Assembly: GCA_963920705.1 (NCBI GenBank)
Contig: OY987230.1
Span: 11,557,320-11,621,319, forward strand
Reading direction: 5' to 3'
Length of the DNA stretch: 64,000 nt
DNA from: Odiellus spinosus
Lineage: Eukaryota; Arthropoda; Arachnida; Opiliones; Phalangiidae
In this document: piece after piece, positions 11,536-23,524 of the stretch
How the letters are laid out: each line of letters begins with the position of its first letter
How positions within the stretch are numbered: the first letter of the stretch is position 1
Translations under genes and position numbers: made by a program
The notes under the pieces: generated by a model
Seen by the model: the letters and a program-made list of their open reading frames with translations, nothing else
Told to the model about the DNA's origin: nothing
Databases searched by the model: none

Positions 11536-11912
11536 GTAAAGGGAGAATGCAACCTAACAACAATTTTTTATCTATTCCTTATCGTTTAAATAGGCCTAAT
11601 CCACCAGTAAACAAAATTACAAACAAATATTAAATTAGAAATAAATTTAAAGCTTATAATAGGCTTAGCTGGATTCATGGTGATCCTCCATTCCCAATAT
11701 AAGGACTAGCGACCAATGACATTGATCGTTGGCCCTTATATGGGGAATGCAGGATCTTCATGAATCCTGCTAAGCCTATTTTCATGGTAACTTTTACATT
11801 TATTTTTAATTTAATATTTGTTTGTAATTTTTTTACTGGTGGATTAGGTCTATTTAAATGATAAGGAATAGATAACAAAATCACTTGTTATTAGGTTGTA
11901 TTCTCCCTTTAA
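11536..11912. mobile_element. Family A foldback MITE, copy 2
   Basis: AAAGGGAGAATGCAACCTAA at the left and TTGTATTCTCCCTTTAA at the right. The left TTAA has decayed to GTAA and the right one is intact. Arms include GGCTTAGCTGGATTCATGG and its complement around a short centre. Confidence 0.9.
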
Positions 11913-12239
11913 TTGTCTTTCCAAGCGCGAACAAAACCCATTTACGTGTGTAGTATATTTGAATGGACTGTTTTATCCCCCAATGAATTTAAACTCGGCT
12001 TTCACTGGTTTGTATATCTCGGTTGTAAACATATTTGGACAAACTATGTGGATGGATGAAAGTTGGGATAAATTTTCAGATTTGGTTTGCAAAAAGTATT
12101 TCAGTAATTATAGGTAGACGTATTAAAGTTGGGTAAGGTTTGGAAAATTAATTTGGATAAATGAAAGTTGGGAATTAGTTTCATATTGATTTGCAAAAAA
12201 ATTGGGAAGCCTAGGGTTTGGTACATTTGCAGAACTAGT

Positions 12240-12620
12240 TTGCGAAACATATTAAGTGGTTTGTTAAGGTCAGGGACAAAGAGGGAAAACCTGGAAAAAC
12301 CAGGGAAAATGATTTTGAGTCAAAAACTCATCTCAGTGAAAATGATAATTATTTGAGAAAATCGTGGCAATCAAGGAAATTTATATGACGATAAATTATG
12401 CATTCAAAACTGTTTAAAACCCCAATTAAGCGCGATTTTATAGCTCCTGAAAACAGAACTCTCTGTCTTGTTTATTTTCAGGCCTGTTTTTCAATATTTT
12501 TAACCATTTTTTTATTTTAAAGACGCCTTAATGTAAAATATCTCAAGGAAATTTAACAAAAGTAGTTTGAAAAATCTCTAAATAACAGTAAAATTCATTT
12601 TCAGAATCTTGTACGAACTC
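12240..12620. mobile_element. Diverged CAGGG...GTACGAACTCTG element
   Basis: Contains CAGGGACAAAGAGGGAAAAC, CTGGAAAAACCAGGGAAAAT and ends with TTGTACGAACTCTG, the same order of motifs as the clearer copy at 37745-38157. The left end is uncertain. Confidence 0.4.
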
Positions 12621-13069
12621 TGAAGGTTATTAGAACTATAGTTTGCAATTATATTTTGGCATCTAGATAATTGGGTTGGGTAATGTTTGCAATAATAATT
12701 TAGGTCCGAAGGAAATTTACAACAAAACATATTTGGCAAACTTTGAATGTGTGACAGTTGGGTAAGGATGTTAAAACGAAATGTTTGCAAAGTATGTTTG
12801 GGTATTAAACTAGATTGGAAAATTTTCAAAATTATTTTAGTAAACAAGTAAGACTCATACGAGTACAATATATTCTTGTCTGTGATTGTTATCACCAGTA
12901 AATGATCAAAATATAATGCGGTTAGAACATTTCTATCGGGGTACATCAATAATTACATATTGATTTTGTTCCTTCAAGCTTTTGTTTTAAGTTATCGAAA
13001 TTCTAGTTTATTTACTTCTGTATTTCGCTGAATCGCTTAAAATCTTTTATATGATTCTCTGTTATAGTT

Positions 13070-13813
13070 TTCACAACGGTCTACCCCCATTTCGCCCAAT
13101 TTATTTTCGCCCAATTTCATTTCGCCCAATTCCCATTTCGCCCAGTTTCTTTTCGCTCAATTTCATTTCGCCCAATTCCCATTTCGCCCAATTTCTTTTC
13201 GCCCAAATCCCAATTCGCCCAACCCCATTTGGCCCAATTTCTTTTCGCCCAATTTCTTTTCGCCCAATTCCCGTTGGCCCAATTCCCATTTGGCCCAATT
13301 CCCATTTGGCCTAATGTCTTCTCGCCCAATCTCGTTTCGCCCAATTTTGATTTGGGCCAATCTCATTTTGCCCAAGTCACATTTTTCCACTTTTCCCCCC
13401 CAACCTAACCTAACCTAACCTAACCTAACCTAACCCTACCTAACCTAACCTAAATTAAATAAAAGTCAGTTTTTTGGCCTACTAAGACTTTAAATTTTAA
13501 AAGGTTTAAGCTTTAATCGTTTTAGGCGAAAAGGGAAGAGAAATTTTTGGGTTGGGAGAAATGGGAATAGATAATTCTAGGCTAACTGATAAAACGATTG
13601 GGCAAATTGGAATTGGGCGAATTGAGAAAAGGAATTTTTAGTTTGGGCAAAATGGGAAGAGATAATTTAGGGCCAAATGATAAAGCGATTGGGCAAAATA
13701 GGATTGGGCGAAATGAGAATAGATAATTTTGGGCAAAAAATGCCTTGGGCGAAATGGGAATAGATCATTTTGGGCGAAATATTTTGGGCGAAATGGGTAC
13801 ATACCTTCACAAC
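13070..13813. mobile_element. 728-bp foldback transposon with telomere-repeat core
   Basis: An exact 8-bp direct repeat TTCACAAC (13070-13077 and 13806-13813) flanks an element whose ends are GGTCTACCCCCATTTCGCCC and, complemented from the right, GGTATGTACCCATTTCGCCC. The left arm is a degenerate tandem of CCCAATTTCTTTTCG-type units of about 16-17 bp. The right arm is the inverted version (TTGGGCGAAATGGGAATAGA). The centre holds the (CCTAA)n tract. No transposase ORF. Open frames through the left arm are by-products of the short repeat. The 8-bp duplication is compatible with hAT-type or other 8-bp superfamilies. Confidence 0.8.
13402..13454. repeat. Interstitial (CCTAA)n telomere-type repeat
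   Basis: About ten consecutive CCTAA units with one CCCTA variant, i.e. TTAGG on the minus strand, the telomere unit of many arthropods. It lies at the centre of the foldback element, so it is not a chromosome end. Confidence 0.95.
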
Positions 13814-14934
13814 AGTTTGGAAAGTTGAAGCGGATTAATACACGATATTAGACCTCTTAGTGCATAAAAGTAGTACTTTTACTCCGAAACAAGAATAAAT
13901 TACTTAATTTTTGATTTGACACGGTTTTTTTTCTTTAGCTACCAAGACACCAAAATACAAAATATTTTTAAAGTTAAATAATGCGAAGGGTGTTTGTTTC
14001 TATGGGCTGGATGTTATATTAGGAAACGTACTCTTTTTTTTTTCCCGGGGAAGTTGAAAAGTTTGTTTCATTGCCAATTGCTCAAAAACTATATATAAGA
14101 GACTAGAGTGAACTCATTGAATAAGTTTATTAAAAAAAATAAAGGCAAATATAGCGGAAGATATATGATTGGTTATTTTTTTAAATCCAACCCATTTGAT
14201 GGTTGATAAACGTTTTCGGAGGGATATCATATTTGTTCCGTAATATTTAATGAAAGAAAATTATATATTGAACAGGGTTCGTACACGAGAATTGAAAAAG
14301 GATGAGCCCAAAAGGTTAGGGCAATAAAACACTTCATTACAGGTCAACAAAAATATTATGATAAGTTGTAATGAATATTTTAAGCTGAAATATTTTAAGC
14401 TGTTTTTTCTTATATTCGACCCTGATTGATAGGCTGTCAAATTAATTGTAGAAAAAGTGCATTGGAAACATCTCGCGAATATTATTAAAATATTTAATAT
14501 TGGTCTGGCAAATTATTTAGAAATGATCAGGGAAAACCTGGAAAAGTCAGGAAAATCTCATTACGAACATTTCGTACAAACCGGTGAAAGTTTAGAATAT
14601 ACACTTAAATATTTATCTATCAATTTATTTATAATTAATTTTATATTAATTTCCTTTATAAAATGAATAAATTATACATTTAAATAATGGATGATTTTAA
14701 CTTTAAAGATGAAATTAGACTACCAATAAATTAAAATTACGAATAAGATTAGGCTTAGTAGTTTAACGACACGTTTAATTTAGGCTTAGGAGTGTTCAGA
14801 CATTTTATATATGGAAGATGAAAAGATTATTTTATTTATGCTTAATATGGTTTTTAAGTATAAGATTTAATTGTATTACGATATTATCAAAATTCCTAAT
14901 TTTTATATTATGATTAAAATTATATATAGCTTAG

Positions 14935-15060
14935 TAACGAATTTAAATTTAAATTGGGATTAACAAAATATATTTTAACGAATTTAAATTGAAATTAGGC
15001 TGAGCAAAATATATTAAAACGAATTTAAATTGAAATTAGGCTTAGCAAAATTATGCATTT
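14935..15060. repeat. 41-bp tandem repeat, three copies
   Basis: AACGAATTTAAATTGAAATT followed by AGGCTTAGCAAAATATATTA starts near 14937, 14978 and 15019. Confidence 0.75.
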
Positions 15061-16091
15061 AATTAAAAGACGACAGCAGCCATAATTAACTGGCATCTTT
15101 TAAGATTTTTTTTTAATCTAGGAATACGAAAAATAAAATTCCAACATTATTAATTACCGACGTTCTAAATTGTCACAAATTTAACAATAAAAAAAATTCA
15201 AACACTTATACGCTTACCATTGTGGTCTCAGTATTATCTGAAAAACGTGTCAAAGCTATTTTGACAAATTATTTCGCACAATATATCCGAGAAAGGTTTT
15301 TAATATAAAAAAAAATAAAAAGAAATATCACTTTTTTGTTAAAATTTATTCCAAATACGAACTGAATTGTTCGTTAAAAAAAAAAAACTACAATAACTAT
15401 TAGATAATCGCGCGTGGAAAAACTGTTCAAACTTTGTTAGGGATTTGGTTGTTGTGCAACAGAGAATTGAAAAGAGGAAAGCTGTATTGAACACCACGCG
15501 GCACTTTTGCGCCTCGATGCTTTTCAAACCGGTAGGGGGAAAAAACCGGAGCCAAGCATTTTGGCGGGAGTCAAAGGGGTTTCCCCGTTTCTGATTGGTT
15601 TAAATCCTTCCGCGCGATGCGCCGATTTCGTAATTTTCTTTTTCTTCCGCTCTAAAATCTTTTTTCTTTAACATTTTTAAGTCGGATTTATTTTAAGAGG
15701 CAGTTCAGGCAACTCGCGAGAAAGACCTGAACTTGTAGAATATGCATTTTTTTTTATCAGGGATGCAAAAAAATAAAAATAGAAAAGGACCTAGAAAAAA
15801 AGCTGAGAGGGAAAGTAAAAACGCGCGTGGGCGCAAGAAAGTGAAGACTGATTTTTTTGGCGGGAAAATGAAGTGAAACCACTTCTAAGGGTGGGTCAGG
15901 GATTGGAGCCAAATATTATATAATTCGATTAAAAGGACTATATTTAATATATTTCTTATATTTATGATAATATTTCATGTTATTTTCTTTTTCAATTGCT
16001 ACTTTTTGTTTTTAACCGCAAAACTTTCGTCTTTAATCTTTCCACGTGACGTAAACTACCCAAAATTCTAATAGTTAAAGTATGGCACTCA

Positions 16092-16449
16092 TTAAAGGGA
16101 GAATGCAACCTAACAAGTGATTTTTTTATCGATTCCTTATCGTTTAAATAGGCCTATTCCACCAGTAAAAAAATTACAAACCAATATTAAATTAGAAATA
16201 AATTTAAATCTTACCATCAAAATAGGCTTAGCTGGATTCTATTAAATCCTGTGACATTAAAGGCTATCTAACCCAATGAGATTGATCGATGGCCCTTACA
16301 TGGGGATCAGGTGATCTTCATGAAACCAGCTAAGCCTTTCTTACGGGTAAGTTTAAAATTTATTTGTAGTTTAATATTTGTTTGTAGGCTTATTTAAACG
16401 AAAAAGAATTGATTGAAAAATCCCCTGTTAGGTTGCATTCTCCCTTTAA
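16092..16449. mobile_element. Family A foldback MITE, copy 3
   Basis: TTAAAGGGAGAATGCAACCT at the left, GGTTGCATTCTCCCTTTAA at the right, TTAA on both sides. The right arm has lost part of the CCACCAGTAAAAA segment present in the left arm. Confidence 0.92.
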
Positions 16450-16499
16450 ATACTTAAATTTTTTCGCTATTAAATTTTAAACAATAACAATAGAAGAAG

Positions 16500-16735
16500 T
16501 CTTGCTTAGTTAAACATCGCAAAAACTTTATAATCTCGTTAGGCTATATCAACGTTTGAAATTAGGCTTAATTGACGCTTGACCGCACAGTAAAAATAAA
16601 GAAAATCCCCGCGTATTTAGAAATAAAATCCAACCGAAGTTTGCAATTAAGTTTATCGTAGTGAATCTAACTTTCGGTGTGCATTTTATTGCGTTCCCCA
16701 CGGAAGACAGACAGACAGATGCCATGAAAAAAATT
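16500..16735 (+). repeat. Dispersed repeat with GACAGACAGACA end, copy 1
   Basis: Ordered blocks: CGCAAAAACTTTATAATCTC, AACGTTTGAAATTAGG, AAGTTTGCAATTAAGTTTAT, GAATCTAACTTTCGGTGTGC, GCGTTCCCCACGG and then (GACA)n. The same order recurs at 23525-23750 and inverted at about 37345-37490, with weaker inverted traces at 9.6 and 27.87 kb. It looks like a short element whose end has a GACA microsatellite; the superfamily is unknown. Confidence 0.6.
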
Positions 16736-16999
16736 ACCGCGGCAATAAAAAATTATAATTTATAATCGTTATCATCAAATTTTTAAACAACAATTTCAGG
16801 CAATAAGAGTCGCGTGTCTATTATAGAACTAACTGTTGAGTCTTGCACATTCTGGCCCGTCATAAGGTTACTTTCGCTAGGAAACAACTCGCAAATGGTA
16901 GCCCAATTAAAAATAATTTGCCATCAGAGTAAAGTACCACTTTAAAATGGAAATTTCCATTAAACTTTTATTTATAACGGATTAATCGGTCGTGACGTC

Positions 17000-18320
17000 C
17001 AGGTTTTTTTTTTTTTATTATTTTATTTTTCTCGTTTTAATCTTTAAAGTCAAGGCAATCTACTCTTTGAATTTAAATATGTAATATTTCGTTTCGACTT
17101 TCGAAAAGAATGCGGGCTCTTTTTAAAGAGAGTATCGGTGGTGCGTTGTGACGTAACGAACACCATAGGATATACGTGGGTTAAATCTTTAGACGCTAAG
17201 TTGAATGTTTTTCTTTTAAAGGAAAACATCGACTTTTTGAATTTAATTTCAGAATTTGCACCCTAATTTTTTATACAATTTTTGGCGACATTTTACAGAA
17301 CCTAATTTAAATTCTGAAGTTTGGTTAGGTTTGAATTTAAGAGTAGGATAAATTCGGGCACAATCATATTATTTCAGCCTTCAACAGCGCGGATAGAGTT
17401 TCATAAAAACTACGCCAGACATGGTGCAATCTCTATTCGATTTTATACTTCAAACTTAAACTTTAGAAATAAATTTTAATTACAAAAAAAATGACAAATA
17501 ATTGTAAAAAAAAAAAAAAAAAAATCTAATGTTGAGACAGCAAAGAGCCAAGGGTTAAATAAAACTTAACGTCATGTAACCCCCTTTCTGATGGAGCGCT
17601 TTGTAAGGGCGAATAACCCCTCACTAAGGGGGATGACACCGAGGTGAAAGATAGAAACGTATCAATGTCTCCCTTGCTGACTCCTTATACTTTTTTGACA
17701 CGAATATAAACGATTTTATTTTTTTATTTTTTTTTTAACTCCTATTTTCCCTTTAAAAGGCAGGGGGTGGCTTTAAAAACTAGTTGATCTTTAAATGGGG
17801 GCGAATAACTTTTTGGCGCCACTTAATTCAAACATAAGTCTAGGAATAGAAGAAGACGGGAAATCAAGACATTGCTATGCATGGATAAATGCCTTAAAGT
17901 CAGTTTTAGTTGATCCTGATTTTAACGTTAGCAATGTTTTGCAATTAGAGATATCAACATATCAAAATACTATATCTTTACTTTATTATGTAAACAATAG
18001 AATTTAGTCAAATTCCATATAAATTAAACTGTCAAATTTAAGCACGATTTTTTGAAATCAAATTCTGAATTCCATAGAACCTATTTAATTATATATAATT
18101 GAATAAGAATTTTAAGGTCTAGTTATTATTATAATTAGGCACGATAAAGTAACCCATTGTTACGTTATTTTTATTATAAATGAAATGAAAATTCTAACCT
18201 GATTTCTTTATGTCCAAGGTAAAAATTTGAATTTGATTTTGTGTCTAAGAATTTCCAAGAAAAATTAACGTTGATTTGATATAACTTGGTAAACTTTGTA
18301 AAAAATACCTTACGGTTACG
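17000..18320. other. Non-coding DNA with poly-A and a weak ORF
   Basis: Includes an A-run at about 17503-17523. The plus-strand open frame at 17795-18007 (70 codons) has fairly protein-like composition but no splice sites, no recognised motif and no homologue in the window. I do not call it a gene. Confidence 0.35.
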
Positions 18321-18423
18321 GGGCTAGAGATCGGGGTTTGGACAAAATAATCCACAACAATCAGTTAATCATAAAAAAATAATCGGAAATTTTCTTGTCC
18401 AAACCCCGATCTCTAAACGGGGC
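18317..18423. mobile_element. 91-bp hAT-like MITE (TAGAGATCGG ends) with duplication
   Basis: The element proper is 18325-18415: TAGAGATCGGGGTTTGGACA at the left and TTGTCCAAACCCCGATCTCTA at the right, a near-perfect inverted repeat. It is flanked by TACGGGGC and AACGGGGC (7 of 8 identical), the length typical of hAT insertions. It is an internally shortened relative of the 179-bp copy at 47586-47764, sharing also AATAATCCACAAC next to an end. Confidence 0.85.
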
Positions 18424-18557
18424 TGACTCTCGCGAATTCAGGTGTACAAATTTTAAAATATTTGCACTATCAAAGCTGACCTCAGATTTCATAAAGAGTT
18501 CGAACTCAATGCGCTGTCGAAGCTGAACAGCGAATTCAAGAGTGTCTAACCCCTCGG
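18416..18557. mobile_element. Small inverted-repeat element (family D), copy 2
   Basis: Left end CGGGGCTGACTCTCGCGAAT and right end GAATTCAAGAGTGTCTAACC then CCTCGG pair as diverged inverted repeats. Internal AAAGAGTTCGAACTC and TTTGCACTATCAAAGCTGA match copy 1. The hAT-like MITE abuts its left end and shares the CGGGGC bases. Confidence 0.5.
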
Positions 18558-18929
18558 TTTAATTAGAACTACTTTCCTAATAATCACCAACGAGCTGTCA
18601 TGGTGGGATCAAATATTTTTTCCACGAAATTCTATAATTAGTCAATTTTAAACTATCCTAGAGTGAGTGATTTTTGAGTTTCACATTCCATTCTCACTTA
18701 ATTCATCTGTCTATCACAATGAAACACGTACTAATCAATTAAGTATTGAAGCAAACGGAAAGTGTCACACGTATATTTGTTACGTTACTTATGATATAGT
18801 GCACCATTAGAGTCTTAGCAAATATTTAAATTAGAAAATCGTATCGGTATTTATTTAAATAATAGTCTAGCATTTCCATTATCCCTTTCAAAGAAACGTC
18901 TTGTTTACTTTAAAAATTTTGCAATTTGA

Positions 18930-19165
18930 GTTGACATTTTACTGTGCGGGAGTTCAAGGGGTTTCGTAGAAGGGGTTATAGGTTAGCTAGTACCGCGAAT
19001 AGCCCGAGCGCGATCGGTGCTAAGTATAGAATAGGTTGTCATAGCAACGGAGGAAAAGGGATGAGATTGGGAAGTGGACTGAGAAATGAGGATGATGGGC
19101 TTTCATTCGCTCCTATGAATCGGAGTCATCTTTCCCCCATGGCAACCGACACTCGCCGTACTTAA
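18930..19165. promoter_or_regulatory. GC-richer block with two X-box-like sites
   Basis: GTTGTCATAGCAAC at 19035-19048 fits the near-palindromic X-box bound by RFX factors (GTTRCC-type half sites), and a related half site CCATGGCAAC lies about 100 bp to the right. The 73-codon plus-strand open frame across this block begins without context and is basic and low in complexity. Regulatory function is inferred from the motif only. Confidence 0.25.
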
Positions 19166-20204
19166 AAGGTCTTTCAGAAGGTTTAATTTTTACCTCGAAC
19201 TTTTCGGGACCACTTGAGCTGCTAAATTAAGGAATAGAGAATTTAACACCGTAAGATTCAGAAATAACATTAAGGGCCTTAAATATAGTTGGTCCGTGCA
19301 TATGAATAAAAATTTCATCGTCCCAATTTCTAGGCAACTTCTAATAATTTGGCTAATTCCGTTCTATCTTGAGAATGGACAATTTATCGACGTGTTTTGG
19401 ATAGTTAAATTATTTCTTATGGGCCATACAAACAAACCATTAAACGTTTTGACTCAACTTGTTCAATTAAATCAAGTTTGGTCAACTATAGTTAATGGTT
19501 GTTTTTAATAATTGTTGAAATTCTCATACAAAAAATGATTGGTATTCAAATAGTAAAACCCTTTTCCAGTGAAATTTTGGGACCCTTTCAAGGGTGTAAC
19601 ATTCGTATTTCAATACAAATTAAGTTAGTTGTAATTATAAAAGGCGAGGCGTGTAATTTTACGTTGTCGTTTGGTGATCTAGTGTGAACGTAGATTGATT
19701 CTAACTTCAAAGCATTAACTTAAAAATGTTTTCAACATATCCGAATGTACTGGATTTTGATCCAATTCTTGCCAATGTAAACACTTTTCGAAAAGTTTTT
19801 TCTTTCCGAGTTTTCCATTTTTTTTTCTTTTTTTTTTCTTCTCTACAGCATCTTTCCCTAACGTGACCTTGGAATATACTTAATGAATGCGATTACGGAT
19901 TATTACTGTTTAAACCCGAATATTTATTCCCACCAGTATCGTTATATAACCTTGAAAATACAAGGCACAAGGCTTTAAGCAGCATTTTCACACGTCATTT
20001 ATTTTTAGCTCGCTTGGAGAATTGGAGAGCATTAATTGAGGTTAATCTATTCAACAAAATTGGGCTAACTTAGAAAAGATAATATTTTACAACGATGGTT
20101 ACTAAATCATACCGTATTCCAAAATTTTTTACTTTTAATAGTTAACGAATAGTTATTTCTTTTACACAAAACTTATTAATTTAGGAAAGTTGAGACGAAA
20201 AATA

Positions 20205-20410
20205 GTTTTTTAAAGTGAAGCTGTGGAGGATTTTTCATTAACTTCAAATGCAAATTAAGTCATTTTCGGAAAAATCGTTAAAAACGATTAATCCTTAGGA
20301 AAAAATATTAACGCTGCATTAAAAATACATTTCATAATCGCCATTTTAAAAAAATTAAAATCCCCGCAATACTACGTCATCACCATATGGTCGCGATGCT
20401 ATTGTAAAGC
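20205..20410 (-). mobile_element. Family B fragment, inverted
   Basis: AAAGTGAAGCTGTGGAGGAT, GGAAAAATCGTTAAAAACGA and ACTACGTCATCACCATATGG match, in reverse order and orientation, the right half of the complete copy that follows at 20705. Confidence 0.6.
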
Positions 20411-20704
20411 TTACAGTTAATTCTCGCGCGTGATAAGGTTGCTTTCGCGCGGTCTTTTTCGTAAAAGTACTTAATCTAGAAACTCCCAGTTCAATAAATC
20501 GTGGAAAAGCGCCTTTAGCTGCTCCTGGGGCGAGGCAATCTTTTGGAAAGCCTTAACCTACAATCGTGTTTCGCAGAAAGTTATAGCTATCCCTTGACAC
20601 CTCTGTGTATCTTCTCAAAATCACTGATCACTATTAGAAAGACTTATGAGCCCTTCTTCCTACAATATTCAGTCAAATAACATTGAACTATTTAGGAGCT
20701 TTTG

Positions 20705-21122
20705 AAGTGAGGCTGTCACCATTTCTTTCGAAAATCTATAGATTATATTTTAGTTATTTAAAAGCCATATTACAAATTTATACCTCTGAGTTGACAGCTT
20801 CTTAAGAAACTTCAAAACAAAACTACAAAAATTTCGGAAATATGACGTAGTTTTGTTCTGGGACGTCTTTAAAGATATTTTAACACGAAAGGTACCACTT
20901 TTTGAATTAAGAACTTTTACGAAAACACAGTATGACGTGAAAGAAAAAACTGTAGGCTCTAATAATAGACACGCGACCATATTGATGACGTAGTATTTCG
21001 GAGAATTTTTGTTTTAAAAATTAGAAGATGGTGATTTTTTTATTCGTTTTCTTTAAAGATCTTTCAGAAATTCAACTCAATTTTTATTTGATGCTAATGA
21101 AAAGTTCATGACAGCCTCACAT
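20705..21122 (+). mobile_element. Family B MITE, best copy
   Basis: The ends are GAAGTGAGGCTGTCACC and, at the right, TTCATGACAGCCTCAC. Interior landmarks: TGACAGCTTCTTAAGAAACT, ATATGACGTAGTTTTG, CATATTGATGACGTAGTATT and a TTTATTTGATGCTAATGAA stretch. About 418 bp, no transposase. The 76-codon minus-strand frame inside it is not conserved in other copies. I could not fix a target duplication, although several copies begin TTTAAAGTGAGGCTG, hinting at TTAA. Confidence 0.75.
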
Positions 21123-21568
21123 AAAAGGAAAGGGGGGGGGGGTGTTAATATTTCGCTGATTTGGCTCAAATTCTTGAAGTCGTGTCTAGAAATCTAGTTT
21201 CTCATTATTCAAATCGCACGTTCGTCCAGAATATTTTGTTCTTTCGGTGTATTATCATATCGATTATTCATTTTTTTTTTTTTTTTTTTTTTTCCTTGGA
21301 TAATTTTTAAGCAAAATTAGAAGTCTTTATGACTAATAACCCCTTCGGTTGAAAGTTGATTGAAATCGCGAGTTTCAATGAAACATCCATTATTATTTGT
21401 TATTATTATTACTAATTTTAATTTAGATAGAAAATTGTTAGTGAAATGTGGAACGATTCGAACCATAATTCAAGAGTTAAAAATCTCTGATTTTTCCAAA
21501 AATTAAAATTTCATGATATTTCCAAGTATTCCAAGTTTGCATGAACCCTGGTTGTAAATGTGATTCGG

Positions 21569-21940
21569 TTAAAGGGAGAATGCAACCTAACAACAAGTGA
21601 TTTTTTTATCAATTTAATATAGTTTAAATAGGCCTTATCCACCAGTAAAAAAATGTAAAACAAATATTAAACTAGAAATAAATTTAAAACTTTCCTGGAA
21701 AATAGGCTTGGCTAGATTCATGCAGTTTCTGCATTTCCCATATAAGGAATATCGACCAATGGCATTGATGGTGGGCCCGGGCCTCCATGAATCCAGCTAA
21801 GCCTATTTTGAAGGTAAGTTTTAAATTAATTTGTAGTTTAATATGTGTTTGTAACTTTGTTTACTGTTGGACTAGGCCTATTTTAAACAACAAGGAATCG
21901 ATAAAAAATCACATGTTGTTAGGTTGCATTCTCCCTTTAA
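21569..21940. mobile_element. Family A foldback MITE, copy 4
   Basis: TTAAAGGGAGAATGCAACCT to GGTTGCATTCTCCCTTTAA with TTAA at both ends. The left flank, AAATGTGATTCGG, is the complement of the right flank of copy 1, so both copies occupy the same TTAA of one host repeat. Confidence 0.92.
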
Positions 21941-22797
21941 ATTAAAATTGTTTTTTGCAGGCTATGCATAATTAATGAATCAATGACATCAAGAATCTCT
22001 CTAGAATCGAAACATTAATTTATCGATTCATTTTTATCCAAACCAAAGTTTCTCCAAAATCGCTTAATGATAAAGAACGAAACTGGAAGCGTTTCCTTTT
22101 CCTTTGCATTCGAATTCAATGAAAATAAAATCGAAATATAATATATTTCCGGAAATACAGAAAATTACATAAAAATATATCAAGATCTAGATAGTTCCCT
22201 TGGAAACGTCAAATCGTTTGGCTCTCAAAAGTATGGCAATGGGATTTATACCGAATCAGTGCTACAATTGGCGTTAGGCGAAATATATCAGTACTACTTT
22301 TATTTCTATGTAGTTAAACATTTTGTAAAACTCCGTGGTATCATCGAAAAGTGAATATTTTCCGATTGATGTTAAGTATAAAATAAATCCCTATATCACT
22401 GGGGCCATAAAATTGACTGGCCTTAAAAATAAAACGCCAAGTATCTTCTCGATAACTTGAAGGGAAACTAGAACAGTTTTTCAACTGAATGAACTGATTT
22501 TCAAAATTTTTATATATTTTACATAACATTAAATAGCTGTACTTATATTAAAATTTAAGTAATTTTAAAATTCCGATTCTGCAAAATAAAAAATTGATTT
22601 TTAACCTTCAAAACTATATTTTGGGTGAAACTCAAAAAATAGAGTTATAAATCGTCATGGTTTAATTGTATAGACTATTTTTCAACTACCTACCGATCAA
22701 TGAGATAAAGGTCTAGATCTTTTCACAATGTAGCTTTTTTTTTCTTCCACTCTTAGCTTCATAATGTCAAAAATATTGACATTCGAGTTTGGTTCCC

Positions 22798-23147
22798 TTA
22801 AAGGGTGAATGTAACCTAAGTGATTTTTTATCGATTCCTTATAGTTTAAATAGGCCTAATCCACCAGTAAAAATATATATAAACAAATATTAAACTAGAA
22901 ATAAATTTAAAACTTACCATCAAAATAGGCTTAGCTGGATTCATGGAGATCCTGCATTCCCAATATAAGAGCCATCGATCAATGTCATTGGTCGTTAGGC
23001 CTTATACGGGGAGTTTAGGTGATCTCCATGAATCCAGCTAAACCTATTTTCCAGGTAAGTTTTAAATTTATTTCTAGTTTAATATAAGTTTTTATTTTTT
23101 TTTACTGTTGGATTAGGCCTATTTTTTGGGTTGCATTCACCCTTTAG
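22798..23147. mobile_element. Family A foldback MITE, copy 5
   Basis: Left end TTAAAGGGTGAATGTAACCT; right end GGTTGCATTCACCCTTTAG, the last TTAA decayed to TTAG. Both ends share the same G-to-T/C-to-A style difference (AGGGTGAAT), consistent with a subfamily or with correction between arms. Confidence 0.9.
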
Positions 23148-23524
23148 AAATAGAGCAGTCATTCGAAATTGTAAGTTAAGCATTATTTAAAATATTTTCG
23201 GGATGGTCGAAATCCTTGAGGAAATGCTATTTTTACTTTTCACAACGTACAAACATTGCAATATGAACCTTGGTATTAGGAATGTTTAGCAATACAAGTA
23301 AAAACGAAAGTAATATGATAAATTATTGCCAGCAAGTGTGTATTGCTGGTCGAACACATGTACAGGCGCCCCTTAGAATAACACGAGAAACATTCCTCCT
23401 GTAAGTTAGCTTTTCTTCTGAGATCATGTTTTCACAACAGTAGAGAGATTTCTATACCGGCTTTATAGATTTATTAAAACTGCTGAAAATTCTTTTACTT
23501 TGTTTCAGTTCTTTCTTTGTTATA

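Noticed and set aside
11421-11884. 70- and 69-codon frames on opposite strands
   Set aside because: Both run through the arms of a family A MITE and read as similar peptides because the arms are inverted repeats.
12578-12949. 123-codon minus-strand frame
   Set aside because: Crosses the TTTGCAAA repeat family and an end of the CAGGG element; no motif.
13051-13390. Plus- and minus-strand frames (up to 87 codons) in the TTTCGCCCAAT region
   Set aside because: Products of a short tandem repeat inside a foldback element, with parallel frames on both strands.
13402-13454. Chromosome end (telomere)
   Set aside because: Only about ten units, with ordinary sequence on both sides and lying within a transposon flanked by an 8-bp duplication.
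15218-15237. 20-nt micro-exon on the minus strand between TTTTTCAG and GTAAGCG
   Set aside because: Splice sites look good, but the length and phase do not fit the other candidates and so short a match is expected by chance.
17795-18007. 70-codon plus-strand frame
   Set aside because: Plausible composition but no motif, splice signal or homologue in the window.
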